Below are positions 10,151 through 21,660 of a DNA stretch of 64,000 nt, in pieces. The position numbers were made by a program, and so were the translations under genes. This stretch comes from Eutreptiella sp. 'Long Island Sound 2002' (Eukaryota; Euglenozoa; Euglenophyceae; Eutreptiales; Eutreptiaceae): the NCBI GenBank assembly GCA_964036045.1, contig OZ038379.1, positions 70,400,719-70,464,718 of the forward strand. The letters are read 5' to 3'. The notes beneath the pieces were generated by a model. The model did not search any database. It saw only the letters and a list, made by a program, of their open reading frames with translations, and was not told the DNA's origin. Position 1 is the stretch's first letter. Every line of letters starts with the position of its first letter.

Positions 10151-11560
10151 CCCTGCTGGATAAGCTCAGCGGCTCAGACCATCAGCGACCTGATTGTCTG
10201 GCCCGGGCTTATAAACTACCACAATGTTGTGGAGGCTTCAAAATTGGTGCCACCATCCTCGGCGACCAAGTGGCCCGGTCAAAGTACAAAGATCTTCTCT
10301 GTACCATGATTCTAGGGACTTATGGTCACTGAAAATAGTGACTTTCCTGCCCGAAACCCAGCTTTTAAATTTCAGGAGACAAGAGACAATTGCATAAGTC
10401 TCTTGCTCCTGAACAGACCAGCCCCGTTGTCCTTGGCCGGGCTTACCGTCAAGCTTCCGGCTGAGAAAAGCACACGGCACCCACTTCCCATTCGGGGTCT
10501 TCTGCTCTAAAACTGCCCCGATGCCGTAAGTACAGGCATCCACATGAAATGCGTACCCCCCTTCAGGACTAGAAATATACAACTCATATGTGGTGCAGAT
10601 CGCCTGTTTCATTGTCTCAAAATTGGCCCTCATTTCAGGAGTACAATTGATGAAATTGTCCTCCTTGGTGATCTTGCACCGGTCCTTCTGACCCTGAACC
10701 TTCGTAGCATGTTTATATTTCTTCTGGAGGCTCTCCATCAGTGGGGCTGCAAGATCGGCATAGTTTTTGATATTGATGCTATACCAATTCACCAGCCCCA
10801 AGAACTCCTTCATTTGCTTTGGGATCTGCATCATCGTTACCTTCCAATTTTGGATAGCATTGACTTTGGACGGGGCTGGCGAACGTTTACCATCATGTAA
10901 AATGTGGCCACAGTACTTGACCTTGGTGACGAACATGTGGCATTTTTCGAAACGTACCTTGACATGACATTTCTCAAGAGTTTCAAACAGTGCAATAACC
11001 TGATCTAAGTGGGCCTGTAACATGGCTTTGTAGTCCAGCTCAAGGCCATCAGACTTATAAACAGCTCTACTGCCAAAGAGCAAATCATCAATATAGGGCA
11101 TAGGGCCAGGCTGCAGGTGTTTAGTGCAGTCTGACACCATTCTTTTGAAGGCCTTTCAGCCAATCTTGATGCCCTTGCGGAGTACCTTCCACTCGAACAC
11201 CCCCCAGGGAGTGCAGAGAGCAGTATACTGCCGACCGTCCTCACTGATTAACATCTGGTGGAAGCCATCCTTAAGGTCAAGCAGGGTCCACAGTCAGTTA
11301 CCCTGTTGCCTGAGGAGCATATCCTCGATCACCGGCAGTGGAAAATCATGCCCATTGAGCTGAGTATTCACATACAGGTAATCAATGACAATCCTCCACT
11401 TGCCATTGGGCTCGGGCACGAGGAAGCCTCGGCTAATTCAGGGCGAATGGCGGGGGTGAGTTCAGCCCTTCTTCAAAAAATCGTCGACTTTTGCCCTGAG
11501 TGCCTCCTCGCGTTCCCCAACAGCTCTGATAGCTTTAGACGCCCTGGGGACTGCCCCCAA
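10151..11560 (-). pseudogene. Gypsy-1 reverse transcriptase and RNase H
   Basis: The frame 10,238-11,140 begins with the RT active-site motif PYIDDLLFGS and runs into RNase H, with FHVDAC (Asp), EQETYAIV (Glu) and FSDHKSLE (Asp) all present. Upstream, the same frame continues through RT motifs LWTLLDLKDGFHQ and TPWGVFEWKV, broken by TGA at 11,294-11,296 and 11,156-11,158. Downstream, KPGPDNQVADGLSR marks the end of RNase H, followed by a TGA where related elements have Trp. At least three of these stops fit CGA-to-TGA. The catalytic residues seem intact. Confidence 0.88.
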
Positions 11561-13663
11561 TATTGGCTGTAAAGTACAAACGCCCTCAGGACCACGTGCA
11601 GAAATATTTTTCATAATTTCATCCCACATGTTCCCGTCCTCTCTAAAGACTGTGTCCTTGAAACCCACTGCCTATACCTTTCACTGCCGGGCATGACAGA
11701 ATCGGCCTCAATCAGGGCGCGCACGCATCTGTCGCGTGCAGGAAACACTTCTTGCGTGGCCTCAGCAAAAGTTTGGGAGAAATGCAGGAACTTGGAAAAC
11801 TGCTGATCATTGAGCTCACAATGTAACGTGATCGTGTTGACCTCGGCATCCCAGTGGCATATTCGCTGGGACATCTTTCCAGCAGTGAATGACCTCTGGT
11901 TGACACTGTCAAGCCAAATTTTCTTCAACTCATGTTCTGAAGGAGGAGGAGAGAGTTATGCCTGATGATCTGGTGTCTGGACTTCATGCAGATGCTAATG
12001 GACCGCCACAAACATTGAATCACCATCTGAAGGGATGGGAGTTGAATGCAGAATGGATGCAGGATCCAACACAGGATCAGGAAAAGGGAAATTCATCGCA
12101 AAAACACGCAGAGAATTCTCCAACAATTCAGAATCAGGAGGTCCAGGAGAAAGAGGTAAGAATCCATCCTTGGCCTGTTGGAGCACAGTGGCGCGCCGTT
12201 TTTTTCTGGACATACCCACGGTTCTCTTGGTCTGGTGCTGATGCCACTGCCTGAGAATCTATTTTTTCTTGTCTGCATGGGCGGAAGTCCAGCCCGTCTT
12301 AAGAAGGCCATACTGGTGTTCTCCAACGGAGTCAAATATAACAACCCTGAATTTCAGTGGATGTTTGATTGGCTTTTCCCCATTCACCCACCAAAATTTT
12401 GCTGACTGGCAGGAAAATCCCAGCAGTCAATGGCAACTTCCCCCAGGGACGAGAACCATGGCTGTCCCTTTAACACAAGCACCACTGCGATGCCCCCACT
12501 CCTTTCCTAGCAAACGTTCTCCACTTTCTAATGGCAATCACCAATTGGTGGCATCAAAAACAAAGATTCATCACCCCATGGGATGGCAAACCCACCGTTC
12601 ATGTCCGCAGCCCCTTTCGGCTGGTTAAACCATTTGCCGTTGTGTCTATAACACGACTCAGGTGCTGCAAAGGGAAATACACTGGGCTGAAATTGAGGGC
12701 CTGCCCACTGGAGCAGGTGACCGTACCAATCAGCATGGATTGCATAACGACCGTTTCTAATCATGGAAGGGGATGACTCCTGGTTAGCTACGCCAGAAGC
12801 TTTATGCAAACCCCTGATTTGCCACCATTTCCTCCTTTTGGGACGAAAAGTGGTCTTCACACGACCTATGGCGCCCACGCAAGTCACTCCAACCGACGCA
12901 GATTTCGCTGGATTACCGACACGGGCTGTTGTTTCCGCGGCAGCAATACCTGAGGCCGTTTCCAAGGCGTCAAAAGCCACGTTCGAGCAGTGTTGTTCGT
13001 CTGAATGACCTGCACTTTCCTGACCGGACCTATCCCTTGGAGACCCAAAACGCCCCATGAACTCGTCAGGGGGTTGGGTATAACCCAGTGAACCCTCATC
13101 TTCACTGTAGGACTCACTGTGAGCATCACTGTCCTGTATATTATGTACAGGGCTGAAGTATTCCCTTTCTGCAGAAATCATCTGCGAAATCGGAGATCGG
13201 GGCGTATCATTGTCCAGCTGAGTTGCTGAGGGGCCCGCTTCAGTACCTGAAATTCCTGCAGATGGGGGTGACTGCAAACCAGGATCGGTTCTGAATCCCG
13301 AAATTGCCATCAGAGGAAGATATTCCCCACCAGGGCGAAGGGTGTCATAAAAAATGAGCTCATGTCGCTCAAACAACGGCAAAAGCAATCCGATGGCTGC
13401 GCTCTAAGGCGTGGGGGAATACATCAATATTGCTGCACTTATGCAAAAGATCGAATAAACCTTACGCGGTTCGAACAGTGGCCAGTCAACATGGAAAATG
13501 ACCCGCATATTTGAAACATCCTTCGTTGAATGTGACAGAACGGCGATGGATCTCGGGGTTCTGTGATCGGAATGTTTTCTTGATTGATCTGCCAAATGCA
13601 ATGCTGCACTGGAGGTACACAATGCTAACATACAAGACAACACAGGAAACACATGAGCAGGAG
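11561..13663 (-). pseudogene. Gypsy-1 linker between protease and reverse transcriptase
   Basis: Broken minus-strand frames (11,611-11,928; 11,995-12,219; 12,528-13,388; 13,404-13,652) connect the protease side to RT. The 286-codon piece is Ser/Glu/Asp-rich in the middle (SESYSEDEGS) and basic near the end (RPKRRKWW), with no domain I recognise. The part right of 13,388 recurs at 24,531-24,810. Linkers this long between protease and RT are unusual for gypsy elements. LINE-1 entered at 13,663/13,664. Confidence 0.6.
13647..13663. repeat. Target-site duplication, left copy (LINE-1)
   Basis: AAACACATGAGCAGGAG is repeated exactly at 21,644-21,660. The uninterrupted counterpart near 24,790-24,806 has only one related copy, which shows the pre-insertion state. 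Confidence 0.9.
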
Positions 13664-15344
13664 GACATCATCGCCCAATTCCACAAACAACCTCATGAAA
13701 TACATTTTGGGGGCACCGACTACCAACACTATTTCAACGAGAAGTACGAGTATTCCGCCCCGTACCCAACGGAAGATCATGCACGAGCCATCAAAAATGC
13801 AAAATTGGTCACTCCCCAAGATATCACGACCCTCAACATCATGGCCAACCTCTACGAGTCCCAAACAAGAACTTTCATCTTCACTCCGACTACAAATTAC
13901 AACTTCAACAAGGACGCCTCGCACAACACATCCGCACATGTGTCCATGTTGCTCAATGCTCTAGCGTCGCTCGCGCGTGCTAAAATACATGTAAGGGGTA
14001 CGCTAATTCTTTTGGTGTCAGACCCGAGAGTGTGTGAAGCCACGACCGGGATTTGGGATTACTCTCAAGCCTATGCCAAAGCAAGAAGGTTTATGGTTGA
14101 CCAAATAATCTCCCAAAACTTTGTTCCGTTGAATATGGTCCTCAAGAATGATCAAAAACTTTTTGACACTTGCTCCGCCCCACACCCTGAGGGATATATT
14201 ATGATTACTTTGGACAACACTTCCGAATTCCAATACACACCGCCCAAATTCTCCCCTATTTCGCCGGGCCATGACCTAGCACAAGCCGAGGCTTTCATCT
14301 CCCCACAACAAGAAGCCCGTCACACACCACCAATCACCGATTATGTCAGAATTGACATTTCGCGAGACCTCGAAGTCCTCACCGAGGAAGATGCTTTCCA
14401 ATTTTTCAACAAATTAATCAAACCCGACCTCCAAGATGCCTCATCCATTACCTCCACCTATTGCGCACACTACCGCGGTGAGATAAAAAAAAAGGGGCTC
14501 GCCCATTGGCAGCACCCACGCTCGTTTCAACATCGAAACCAACTCAGCCCTCTCCTCCCAAATTGCCAAAACCGTTCAATCCCATTACCCAATAGACAGG
14601 AATCCACTCATTATGGCTTTCCCCTACAACCTCTCCGCCCATGAAAATACTTTCATGATCTCCGCCTCAAAAAGCACCGCGAAAAACGGAGTCAAGCTTG
14701 AACCCACGGAGCTTCTAAATCGAGTGGCCTCTCTTGAAAAAATGAATTCGATTCTGCAATTCGCAATTCTACGCACCAAATACTCGGTATTGGTGCATCT
14801 GGATGTCGACTCTATTCCAAGCAACACCGAAACACGAGTTTCAAAACTCAAATGGATGAACAAAGAATGCAAGAAAGCCGGCCTCACTTTTTTCAAGAAC
14901 GGTAACACATATACAGTTTTGTCCGACGCGCCACTAAGCTATCGTGCTAAACCCTCCTACACACCAACCGACGCCAAATCGGTGGTCATTTGTGCTCCAC
15001 GCTCCATAAGTTTTAGAGACATCAACAAAGCAACTTCACTTTTTGGTACCTTCACCTCCATCCAACCGCTGGAATCCAACCCAAGTGCCAAATCACACCG
15101 ATATTTTGAAGCGCTCCTCCAAAAGTTGGGATCCAGTATCCTAGCACACCAGAAAAAAGTTCAAGGCATCACTTTTACATCTGGTTCGCCCAACCTCTTG
15201 AAAAAACAAAACATCATTGATTCAATTGCGAAAGACCATGACACTTCTAAATGGGAAGCCACACTCTTGGCCGCCAAAGAATTTGGCTCCGAGAAACAAT
15301 TGCGCTCCATCAATGAGCGATTGATCGTGGCCAAGCCCCAATGA
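13664..15344 (+). pseudogene. LINE-1 ORF1-like protein, one frameshift
   Basis: Open frame from the element's first base (DIIAQFHKQP) to about 14,495, then continuing in another frame (GSTHARFNIETNS onward) to a TAA at 15,342-15,344. The switch coincides with a run of nine A residues at about 14,488. Together they give about 560 residues with no zinc knuckle or RRM that I can see; the protein is recognised as ORF1 only by position. LINE ORF1 proteins usually bind element RNA, but that role is inferred here. It may lack its N-terminus. Confidence 0.6.
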
Positions 15345-15464
15345 CTCCCCACCCACCCACACTCTTTCTCTCATTCAGTTCTCTATGTCTTCACTAAGTC
15401 ATTACTCAGAGATGCGGATCCCCTCCGTCCTCACTTTCAATACCAACGGTATGATCTGTTTATC

Positions 15465-15896
15465 ATGCTGCCAATTCTCGAAGCGATAACATCTAGCCAT
15501 CCGCGATGCATCACCTCGCAAGACATTGTGCCACGCATCGATAACAATGCGAACACACTGGAACGTACACTTTCCTCACAATGCATCCTGCATGCCGTGT
15601 GGATTTCGCTCACTCATCTACGGGACGTCAAGATTTTGATTCATCCAAGCCACGATCGGGTACTCGTTTGCAGGCCTAGTGTCACTCTGCCCTATCAGTC
15701 GCCAGCAAGTGGCCTGACTGATTTCTGTCATTACCGGATGAAGAGTTTATCTTTTTGCAAGTGCTTCCTTCTTGACCCAGTCGGCTTACGATTGCCAAAA
15801 CGGCCTCACGTTAGACTCGAGGACTCGTCAAGATCAAGGAATGTCTCGGAAGTGGTCAGTGTTAGACACGTGGTCCCATCTCTCTCATCATCATGA
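15465..15896 (+). CDS. Small ORF between LINE-1 ORF1 and ORF2
   Basis: A 143-codon ORF whose stop overlaps the ORF2 start in an ATGA arrangement at 15,893-15,896. No domain is recognised and its Cys/Arg/Ser-rich sequence could be chance. The overlap is worth noting because LINE-2 has the same ATGA arrangement between two of its ORFs, which would suit termination-reinitiation. Confidence 0.3.
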   Translation: MLPILEAITSSHPRCITSQDIVPRIDNNANTLERTLSSQCILHAVWISLTHLRDVKILIHPSHDRVLVCRPSVTLPYQSPASGLTDFCHYRMKSLSFCKCFLLDPVGLRLPKRPHVRLEDSSRSRNVSEVVSVRHVVPSLSSS

Positions 15897-16912
15897 CGCC
15901 GTCAATTGATATCCCCCTCCCACCGGGAGTCCCCCAGCCACCGAGTTACGATACCAACATTCACAAAGCACCTAAACCTACCACACCAACAGACAACTTA
16001 ATCCACTCTAAAACACGTTTAACACTCACTACTCACAACACTGCCAAAAAAATTGACAACCTAGACGCCCTCATACTACGACACCAACAACAAGGAACCG
16101 ACATACTTTGTTTACAGGAAATACCTACCGCCCCCTCCTTACATTCACTCCTAAACCTACACACTTTCACAAATATATCTTCTGACAAATCCAACGGCAC
16201 AGCGATTATCATTCACTCCTCCCTATCTCCTTTCGTCACGCAAATCAAACACGACAAGGTCAATGGATGCCTTACTGCCATCGACCTTACTATACCAGGC
16301 TACATCACACTCCGTATCATTAACGTGTACAAATCACATCACGCTCATCTCTGACACAGGTTAGAGACAACAATCTCCGCCCTCCAACAAGACCATCCGT
16401 GCCACATCATGCTCGGCAACTTCAACACATATCTCCAACCTTCTCTAGACACGGCTAATATCAAGCACAATAAATACTGGCCTTGGCTCCACGACAAGGT
16501 ACACCCCACCAATCCTACCACCACACCAACCCTCATTGACCTGTATCGTAAAGACCACCCGGAGACAAAACAGTGGACGCGCCCTGCAAACAAAAGGCTC
16601 CCGTCTCACACACGCATCGACTTGATTCTCTCCTCTCCTCTTTCCAACACCATTTTCAAACCTTTCAACACCTTCATTGATGTTCACAACGACATCTCCG
16701 ACCACCGACCCGTATCCACTTCCATAGCAATCCCTACCAATCCGATTAACATATACAACATCCCACACAATTCCATTCACTACCGCCCCCTGAGCAAAGA
16801 AGAAAAGTCACACTTTACGTCCCTCAGTAAACCTCTTAACGACTGGCTCTCCAAACATCACGACACTCTCTTTTTTAATGTTCTTAACCGCATCAACTTG
16901 TTCAGGGGCTGA
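15893..16912 (+). pseudogene. LINE-1 ORF2: APE-type endonuclease domain
   Basis: The frame starts MTPSIDIPLP and reaches the endonuclease motifs: ILCLQEIPT (catalytic Glu), LGNFN (normally GDFN), RIDLIL and SDHRPV (catalytic Asp and His). This domain nicks target DNA to prime reverse transcription. An in-frame TGA at 16,352-16,354 interrupts it and fits CGA-to-TGA. The GDFN motif has become GNFN (GGCGAC to GGCAAC at a CpG), which would also weaken catalysis. A 119-bp insertion follows at 16,873. Confidence 0.85.
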
Positions 16913-16991
16913 CGTCCCCCTAAGGAAGATGTCCAGAAATTTACAGACGATAGTTGTAGCTGTGAGATGGGCACAAGTCAGAGAAGTATAG
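16873..16991 (-). mobile_element. 119-bp retroposed fragment in LINE-1, 28-bp direct repeat
   Basis: The 28-bp sequence at 16,845-16,872 recurs exactly at 16,992-17,019, enclosing 119 bp that do not fit the LINE. On the minus strand the insert ends in a run of A residues right at the repeat. It also has an open frame there with ordinary protein character (CKFLDIFLRGTSAPEQ). This is the structure of a short processed cDNA copy with a target-site duplication. The total added length, 147 bp, is a multiple of three. The source gene is not recognised. Confidence 0.65.
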
Positions 16992-17019
16992 GGCTCTCCA
17001 AACATCACGACACTCTCTT

Positions 17020-18850
17020 CCAACAACCTGTTGAACAACTTATTCCTCTGACCGACTTCCTGTTCACCCAACTGGTCACCACCTACAAAAAAGTCACTCA
17101 TCAAGCACACGAACACAAATCAACCAGCGTGGAGAAACAATTCCTTGACGCTGTAAATAATCTACCTTCTACTACCTCCAGTGCACACAAAACAAAAAAA
17201 CTTCAAACACTACTCAATGACTGGACCTCAAAAAAACAAGCACAAGCGCACAAGAAACTCCACCACTCCCTCATTTCTCACAAGCGCATAAAAAAAACAA
17301 TCAACAACATTCTCAACCCCAGAAACACCACTCCATCTCTCTCTTTGACCAAACTGGTCAACTCACCACCGACCCTTACGAAATGTGCAAGTCTATGGGA
17401 CACGCTCTCTCTTCCCTGGGAGGCCCCCCAGATTTCGACACAGACCCAGCCTTCATCGACACACTCATGACTAACTCCCCAAAAATACCCAACGACGCTC
17501 CACTACCACACTTTACAGGAGACTTCTTCAACCTTCTTTTGTCGAACGCTAAACCACACACCGCACCTGGTTTCGACAACACATCTCTGTACCTTTTCTC
17601 CGTCTGCCCCCCTGATATACAAACCTACATTTACAGCCTGTGTTCCCTCCTTATGGCCGACCACATACCTTTTCACTGGCTTAAAGCAAAAGTTTTTCTA
17701 CTTTACAAAAAAGGCGAGCCCCATAATCCTACAAACTACAGACCAATAGCACTACTTAACACACTCTACAAGATCATAGCTTCTTACAGTGCACACACCC
17801 TCACTTACTACGCCACAACATACCACCTCACCAAAAACACACAGTATGGCGGACTTCCTAAACACAGAACCACAGACCACATATACACTATGATTGCCAA
17901 CCTATCATTGCACCCAGACATGTACCACTTGTATTGTGATTTAAGTAAAGCATTTAAGTCCGTTCCTCACCGAGCCCTATGGCGAATACTCTCCAACTGC
18001 AACATACCTCACACCATCATCAACCTCATCCAAAACCTCTACGCCTGCCCCCACGACTTCCCCGTCGTCCACGGCTTCGCCCTCTGTGCAGCCCACTGCA
18101 TAAGGGGACTTAGACAAGGATGCCCCATGTCCCCCATACTCTTTAACGTGTTTGTCGACCCAATCATTAACCACATATAATCTCTCCTACCTAAACACGA
18201 ATTCAACGACCTCTTCTCCTTCATCGACGACATCGCCCTCCAAACAACCTCCCATGCCACTCTACACAAAGTGCTTCACTTCCTCTTTGTCCAAGGGCCT
18301 CGATACGGCCTTTCTTCTAACACGACTAAATCCGAACTCCACGCCCTCAACAACGCCACCCACATCACCATACGTATTAGTCCTACCCAACATTTCAGTA
18401 CCTTTACCGATGACGGCGACCCCAGGGCTTTTTATAAATATCTGGGCACCTACTTTTTCAACAAACAACAAAACCCCAGCATGCTCCAACTTCTACTTAA
18501 CACCATTCACGCCTTTTTCGCCAACATGTCCACCCTCCGTCTCACACACAACGAAGTCATAAAACTATCCAACATACAACTGATACCTACCCTCACCTAT
18601 CGTTTAATCTACAACTCACTCCCGCAACAGGACCTCGACAAACTGGACACCACAAATTCGAGTCATATCTCCAAGTTAGGCAAACCATCCTTTCGTACCC
18701 CCAAAAAAACCAAATACCCCCCCCCAAAATACACTAGGTTTAAACATCACGAAAATTTCGATCGTAACCCACATCCAAGCCATCAACCATATACTGCGCT
18801 ACACACACGACGACGGACCTTCCCACACCAACGAAAGAGTCAAGTACACC
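17020..18850 (+). pseudogene. LINE-1 ORF2: reverse transcriptase domain
   Basis: RT motifs appear in order: HTAPGFD, KVFLLYKKG with NYRPIALLN, QYGGLPKHR, CDLSKAFKSVPH, GLRQGCPMSPILFN, then FSFIDDIAL, which holds the catalytic Asp pair. A frameshift at about 17,340 lies in a CTCTCTCT run. An in-frame TAA at 18,178-18,180 stands between the QGCPMSP and FIDD motifs, in the same frame on both sides. A second frameshift at a C run near 18,720 leads into the RNase H frame. The catalytic residues remain encoded. Confidence 0.88.
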
Positions 18851-20614
18851 TTGCGCTACAAGGCCACTGACCCCAACACCATGCAACGCATGACTGCCCA
18901 CCCTGCTAGCTTTTTAGGTTTCCACACGCACAACATACCCACAGTCAACCCATGTCTCCCTTCTCAAATCCCTACACACACAACAATCGAAGTCGCCTTT
19001 CTCTACTACCAATCCAACAGCCACCCACCAACATATTCCATTACGAAAAATGCCACCCATACCACAAAAACGACCCAGTGGTTCCGAGGCACAGTCGACC
19101 ACCCCACGCCTCAGAAAACCACAGTTACTTTCCCTGACATGTCCACAATCCTCACCCCCAACCACCAGTTTCGCTTCCTTACTCTCCCCACATCCCAGGA
19201 TATTTCCAAGCCTACCAAGTCTCTCTCGGTACCCGACACGGCCAACTTCCCTTTTCCTTTCACTAGCACCACAACCACTCAAAATTTCATTCAATTTACC
19301 CTGGAAAACAGTTCTCCTCCCCCAAACCCTCAACACCTGCACTACTGGGGGTGCCACGATCTTTTAGACGCACTCGACGCCTACCCTAACGCTACGATTG
19401 CCTACACCGACGGGTCGGATGACCCCACAGCTAACACGCCATCGGGTGCCGCCATCACCTTCAACACTACACCGCCAACAACCATCTGCAAAACACCACC
19501 GGTAAAAGGATCTTACCCAGCAGAAATTTCTGCCATTATACTGTTTACCTACCTCCAACACCTCGACACTCTCTCTCAACCAATCATTTTTGCCATTGAC
19601 AACATGTCGGTTTGCTCCACACTCCACCAAATACAACAATTCAAAACTAAACCCTTCGCTTCTAACGCTAATTGCTTCGCTCTTTGGTACAACTATATTT
19701 GGGAATTTCTTCACAACACCCACCTTCACATAATTTTCACCTGGATCAAAGGACACGCTGACTTCGCTGGCAACGAGCACTCTGACAAAATTTCTAAATG
19801 GATATCACTCAACCTCCACCAACACCCAGAACACCACAACCCCGACACTTTTCACTTCATATACCACAATCATACACCACTGCCAGGACGCATTACACGC
19901 AAAACTGTCAAACACCTACTTCCAAGCTATAAACACAACAACATACACCTACCTTCTAGCACCGACTTCTACGCCCACACATCGTGGTTTTCCAGATTAC
20001 CTTTTAAATGGACTAACGGACTGTCCTGCTGCACTGGTTTTCTTCCCCATTACAAGCTCAACACATATCAATGCCCCAAATGCCACACTCATCATCCCCT
20101 CGACCCCATAACAACTGTGACCGAATGCGACACAGCGAAACCTGTTCGTGACCTCTTTTTTGAGGTCTGGCAACAACCCTTCAAACAAACAGTCATCGAC
20201 TGGTGGCTACATGCATCCAAAGGAGAAAGAAGAAACTACATCCGCACGCTCATTCCCAACTCACTCAGTAATTCACTAAGAGCAATCCCAGCCAACACTC
20301 CCTACTTCCAACACCTACAAAACCTGAAAACAGCCTTTAAACACAGAAGAAAACGACTCAAAACAGCACTGCAAGAGACACAAACCTGGCTCAGACAAAA
20401 GCCAATTAACGATCTGCACTTACTCCAACCAGATTCCGAAGACAACCCATGGAACAACCAATACTCAATCTACAGCACTTCGTCTCACAACCCCACCTTG
20501 TTGACCTACCCAAAAAGGACAAACACAACAGTCACCAATAGACACCCACACAAACACAGACACGTTCACAGCAAAAACAAAAAAGCCAAATCCCAACTAC
20601 TTAATTTACAGTAA
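18851..20614 (+). CDS. LINE-1 ORF2: RNase H domain and C-terminal zinc motif
   Basis: A long open frame of 587 codons is the 3' part of ORF2; it has no start of its own. RNase HI residues are all present: YTDGSDD (Asp), YPAEISAI (Glu), FAIDNMS (Asp) and WIKGHADFAGNEHSDK (His, then Asp). RNase H removes the RNA strand after reverse transcription and occurs in only some LINE clades, such as I and R1-like groups. Near the C-terminus YQCPKCHTHH with a later Cys resembles the CCHC motif found at the end of many LINE ORF2 proteins. It ends at a TAA near 20,612. Confidence 0.87.
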   Translation: MRYKATDPNTMQRMTAHPASFLGFHTHNIPTVNPCLPSQIPTHTTIEVAFLYYQSNSHPPTYSITKNATHTTKTTQWFRGTVDHPTPQKTTVTFPDMSTILTPNHQFRFLTLPTSQDISKPTKSLSVPDTANFPFPFTSTTTTQNFIQFTLENSSPPPNPQHLHYWGCHDLLDALDAYPNATIAYTDGSDDPTANTPSGAAITFNTTPPTTICKTPPVKGSYPAEISAIILFTYLQHLDTLSQPIIFAIDNMSVCSTLHQIQQFKTKPFASNANCFALWYNYIWEFLHNTHLHIIFTWIKGHADFAGNEHSDKISKWISLNLHQHPEHHNPDTFHFIYHNHTPLPGRITRKTVKHLLPSYKHNNIHLPSSTDFYAHTSWFSRLPFKWTNGLSCCTGFLPHYKLNTYQCPKCHTHHPLDPITTVTECDTAKPVRDLFFEVWQQPFKQTVIDWWLHASKGERRNYIRTLIPNSLSNSLRAIPANTPYFQHLQNLKTAFKHRRKRLKTALQETQTWLRQKPINDLHLLQPDSEDNPWNNQYSIYSTSSHNPTLLTYPKRTNTTVTNRHPHKHRHVHSKNKKAKSQLLNLQ

Positions 20615-21643
20615 CTACCCACTTAGGAACACGTTACCCTAAAAAAACCATCGCGAAAAGAAACTAAGCTCCGCAAGCGACTGGGGGGTTTCTCCCCCGC
20701 TTTGGTCTCCGGGTGACGAGTTTCTCCCCCCCTCTTTTTCTTTTTTCTTTTTGTCTTTCTTTCCATCCTCCTCATCTTCACCACCTGCGATCTGCACCCC
20801 CCCCCCCCTGACACCAGTTGGCAGATCGATGAGATGGGACCACGTCAGCACTTTTTTGATGCTATCTTCCAGCTCCGTCTCGCACACCTTCCAATCAACA
20901 ATCCCCTTACAGCCTTTTTCCCCAGCCACTGCTGTCATGTGGTACCTCAGCATTCACTGGTGGTATGAACCAGAAGGTTTTGGATACTATCATTGCTGGT
21001 TCTGGATACCGGAACCTCGCGAGCCGTCCCCGGAAGTCCTGTGGTACCTGGTATAAAAGAACACAGCATTCCAGTGCTCCGAGCCCGCTCACATACGGCG
21101 TTTGTCCTTACGCTGCATGCCAACAGATTGATAAAGTACCCTGAGATCCTCGTTCCCGTCTCCTTGAACATTGAAGTTGGCCTGTGAGTCCCTTAGCCTG
21201 TGAGGTCAATTTGAAACCGGCAACAGCTCAATTACTACGGTAAGAACACCTCAGCCATCACTCGGTTCACAGAGCTTTCCGAACGCTTCTGAAGTCAGTG
21301 GTTTCCACTTAACTGGAGGTCTTTTTTGATACCCCTGATGTTCTAAGGCCGGGATTATTTGTTTGTTTCTGACTTCTATATATATATATATATAAATATA
21401 TATAGAGTCTCTTTTATTTTCGATTCGTCTTGCGTCATAACACCAACCACAGGGCTAATGGCGAAGCCACAGCCCACAGTAACCAGGCCTTTGGTGCATT
21501 TTGGAGCAGGGTCACACCCCCTGAGTTACTGTACATATGGCTGCTGTCCTTCGATGAACTTCGGCTCGCCATGAACGCTCACTTGCCCGTGGTTAGGCCG
21601 CTTTTGTGTTATGCTCGCCGGGGGGCAACCCCCATGCACCAAA
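20615..21643 (+). other. LINE-1 3' untranslated region
   Basis: No coding signal. It contains a hairpin-like GGGGGGTTTCTCCCCC near 20,684, a long pyrimidine tract at 20,725-20,770, a run of 13 C near 20,797, a (TA)n microsatellite at 21,377-21,400 and a terminal hairpin at 21,620-21,633. The last structure may be the feature recognised by the reverse transcriptase. Confidence 0.6.
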
Positions 21644-21660
21644 AAACACATGAGCAGGAG
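21644..21660. repeat. Target-site duplication, right copy (LINE-1)
   Basis: Exact copy of 13,647-13,663. Confidence 0.9.

Larger units (their letters stand above)
13664..21643 (+). mobile_element. LINE-1: non-LTR retrotransposon with RNase H (7,980 bp)
   Basis: The element is bounded by a perfect 17-bp target-site duplication. It encodes, in order, an ORF1-like protein, a small ORF, then APE-type endonuclease, reverse transcriptase, RNase H and a C-terminal CCHC-like zinc motif. The 5' end starts inside an open frame without an ATG, so it is probably 5'-truncated, as is common for LINEs. The 3' end has a short hairpin (GGGGGGCAACCCCC) and only a few A residues. The sense strand is rich in A and C and poor in G. 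Several stops and frameshifts make this copy inactive. Confidence 0.9.

Noticed and set aside
18178-18180. TAA read as an amino acid (alternative genetic code) in LINE-1 RT
   Set aside because: Other stops in the same elements are TGA and TAG as well, and most fit point-mutation decay; there is no consistent reassignment.
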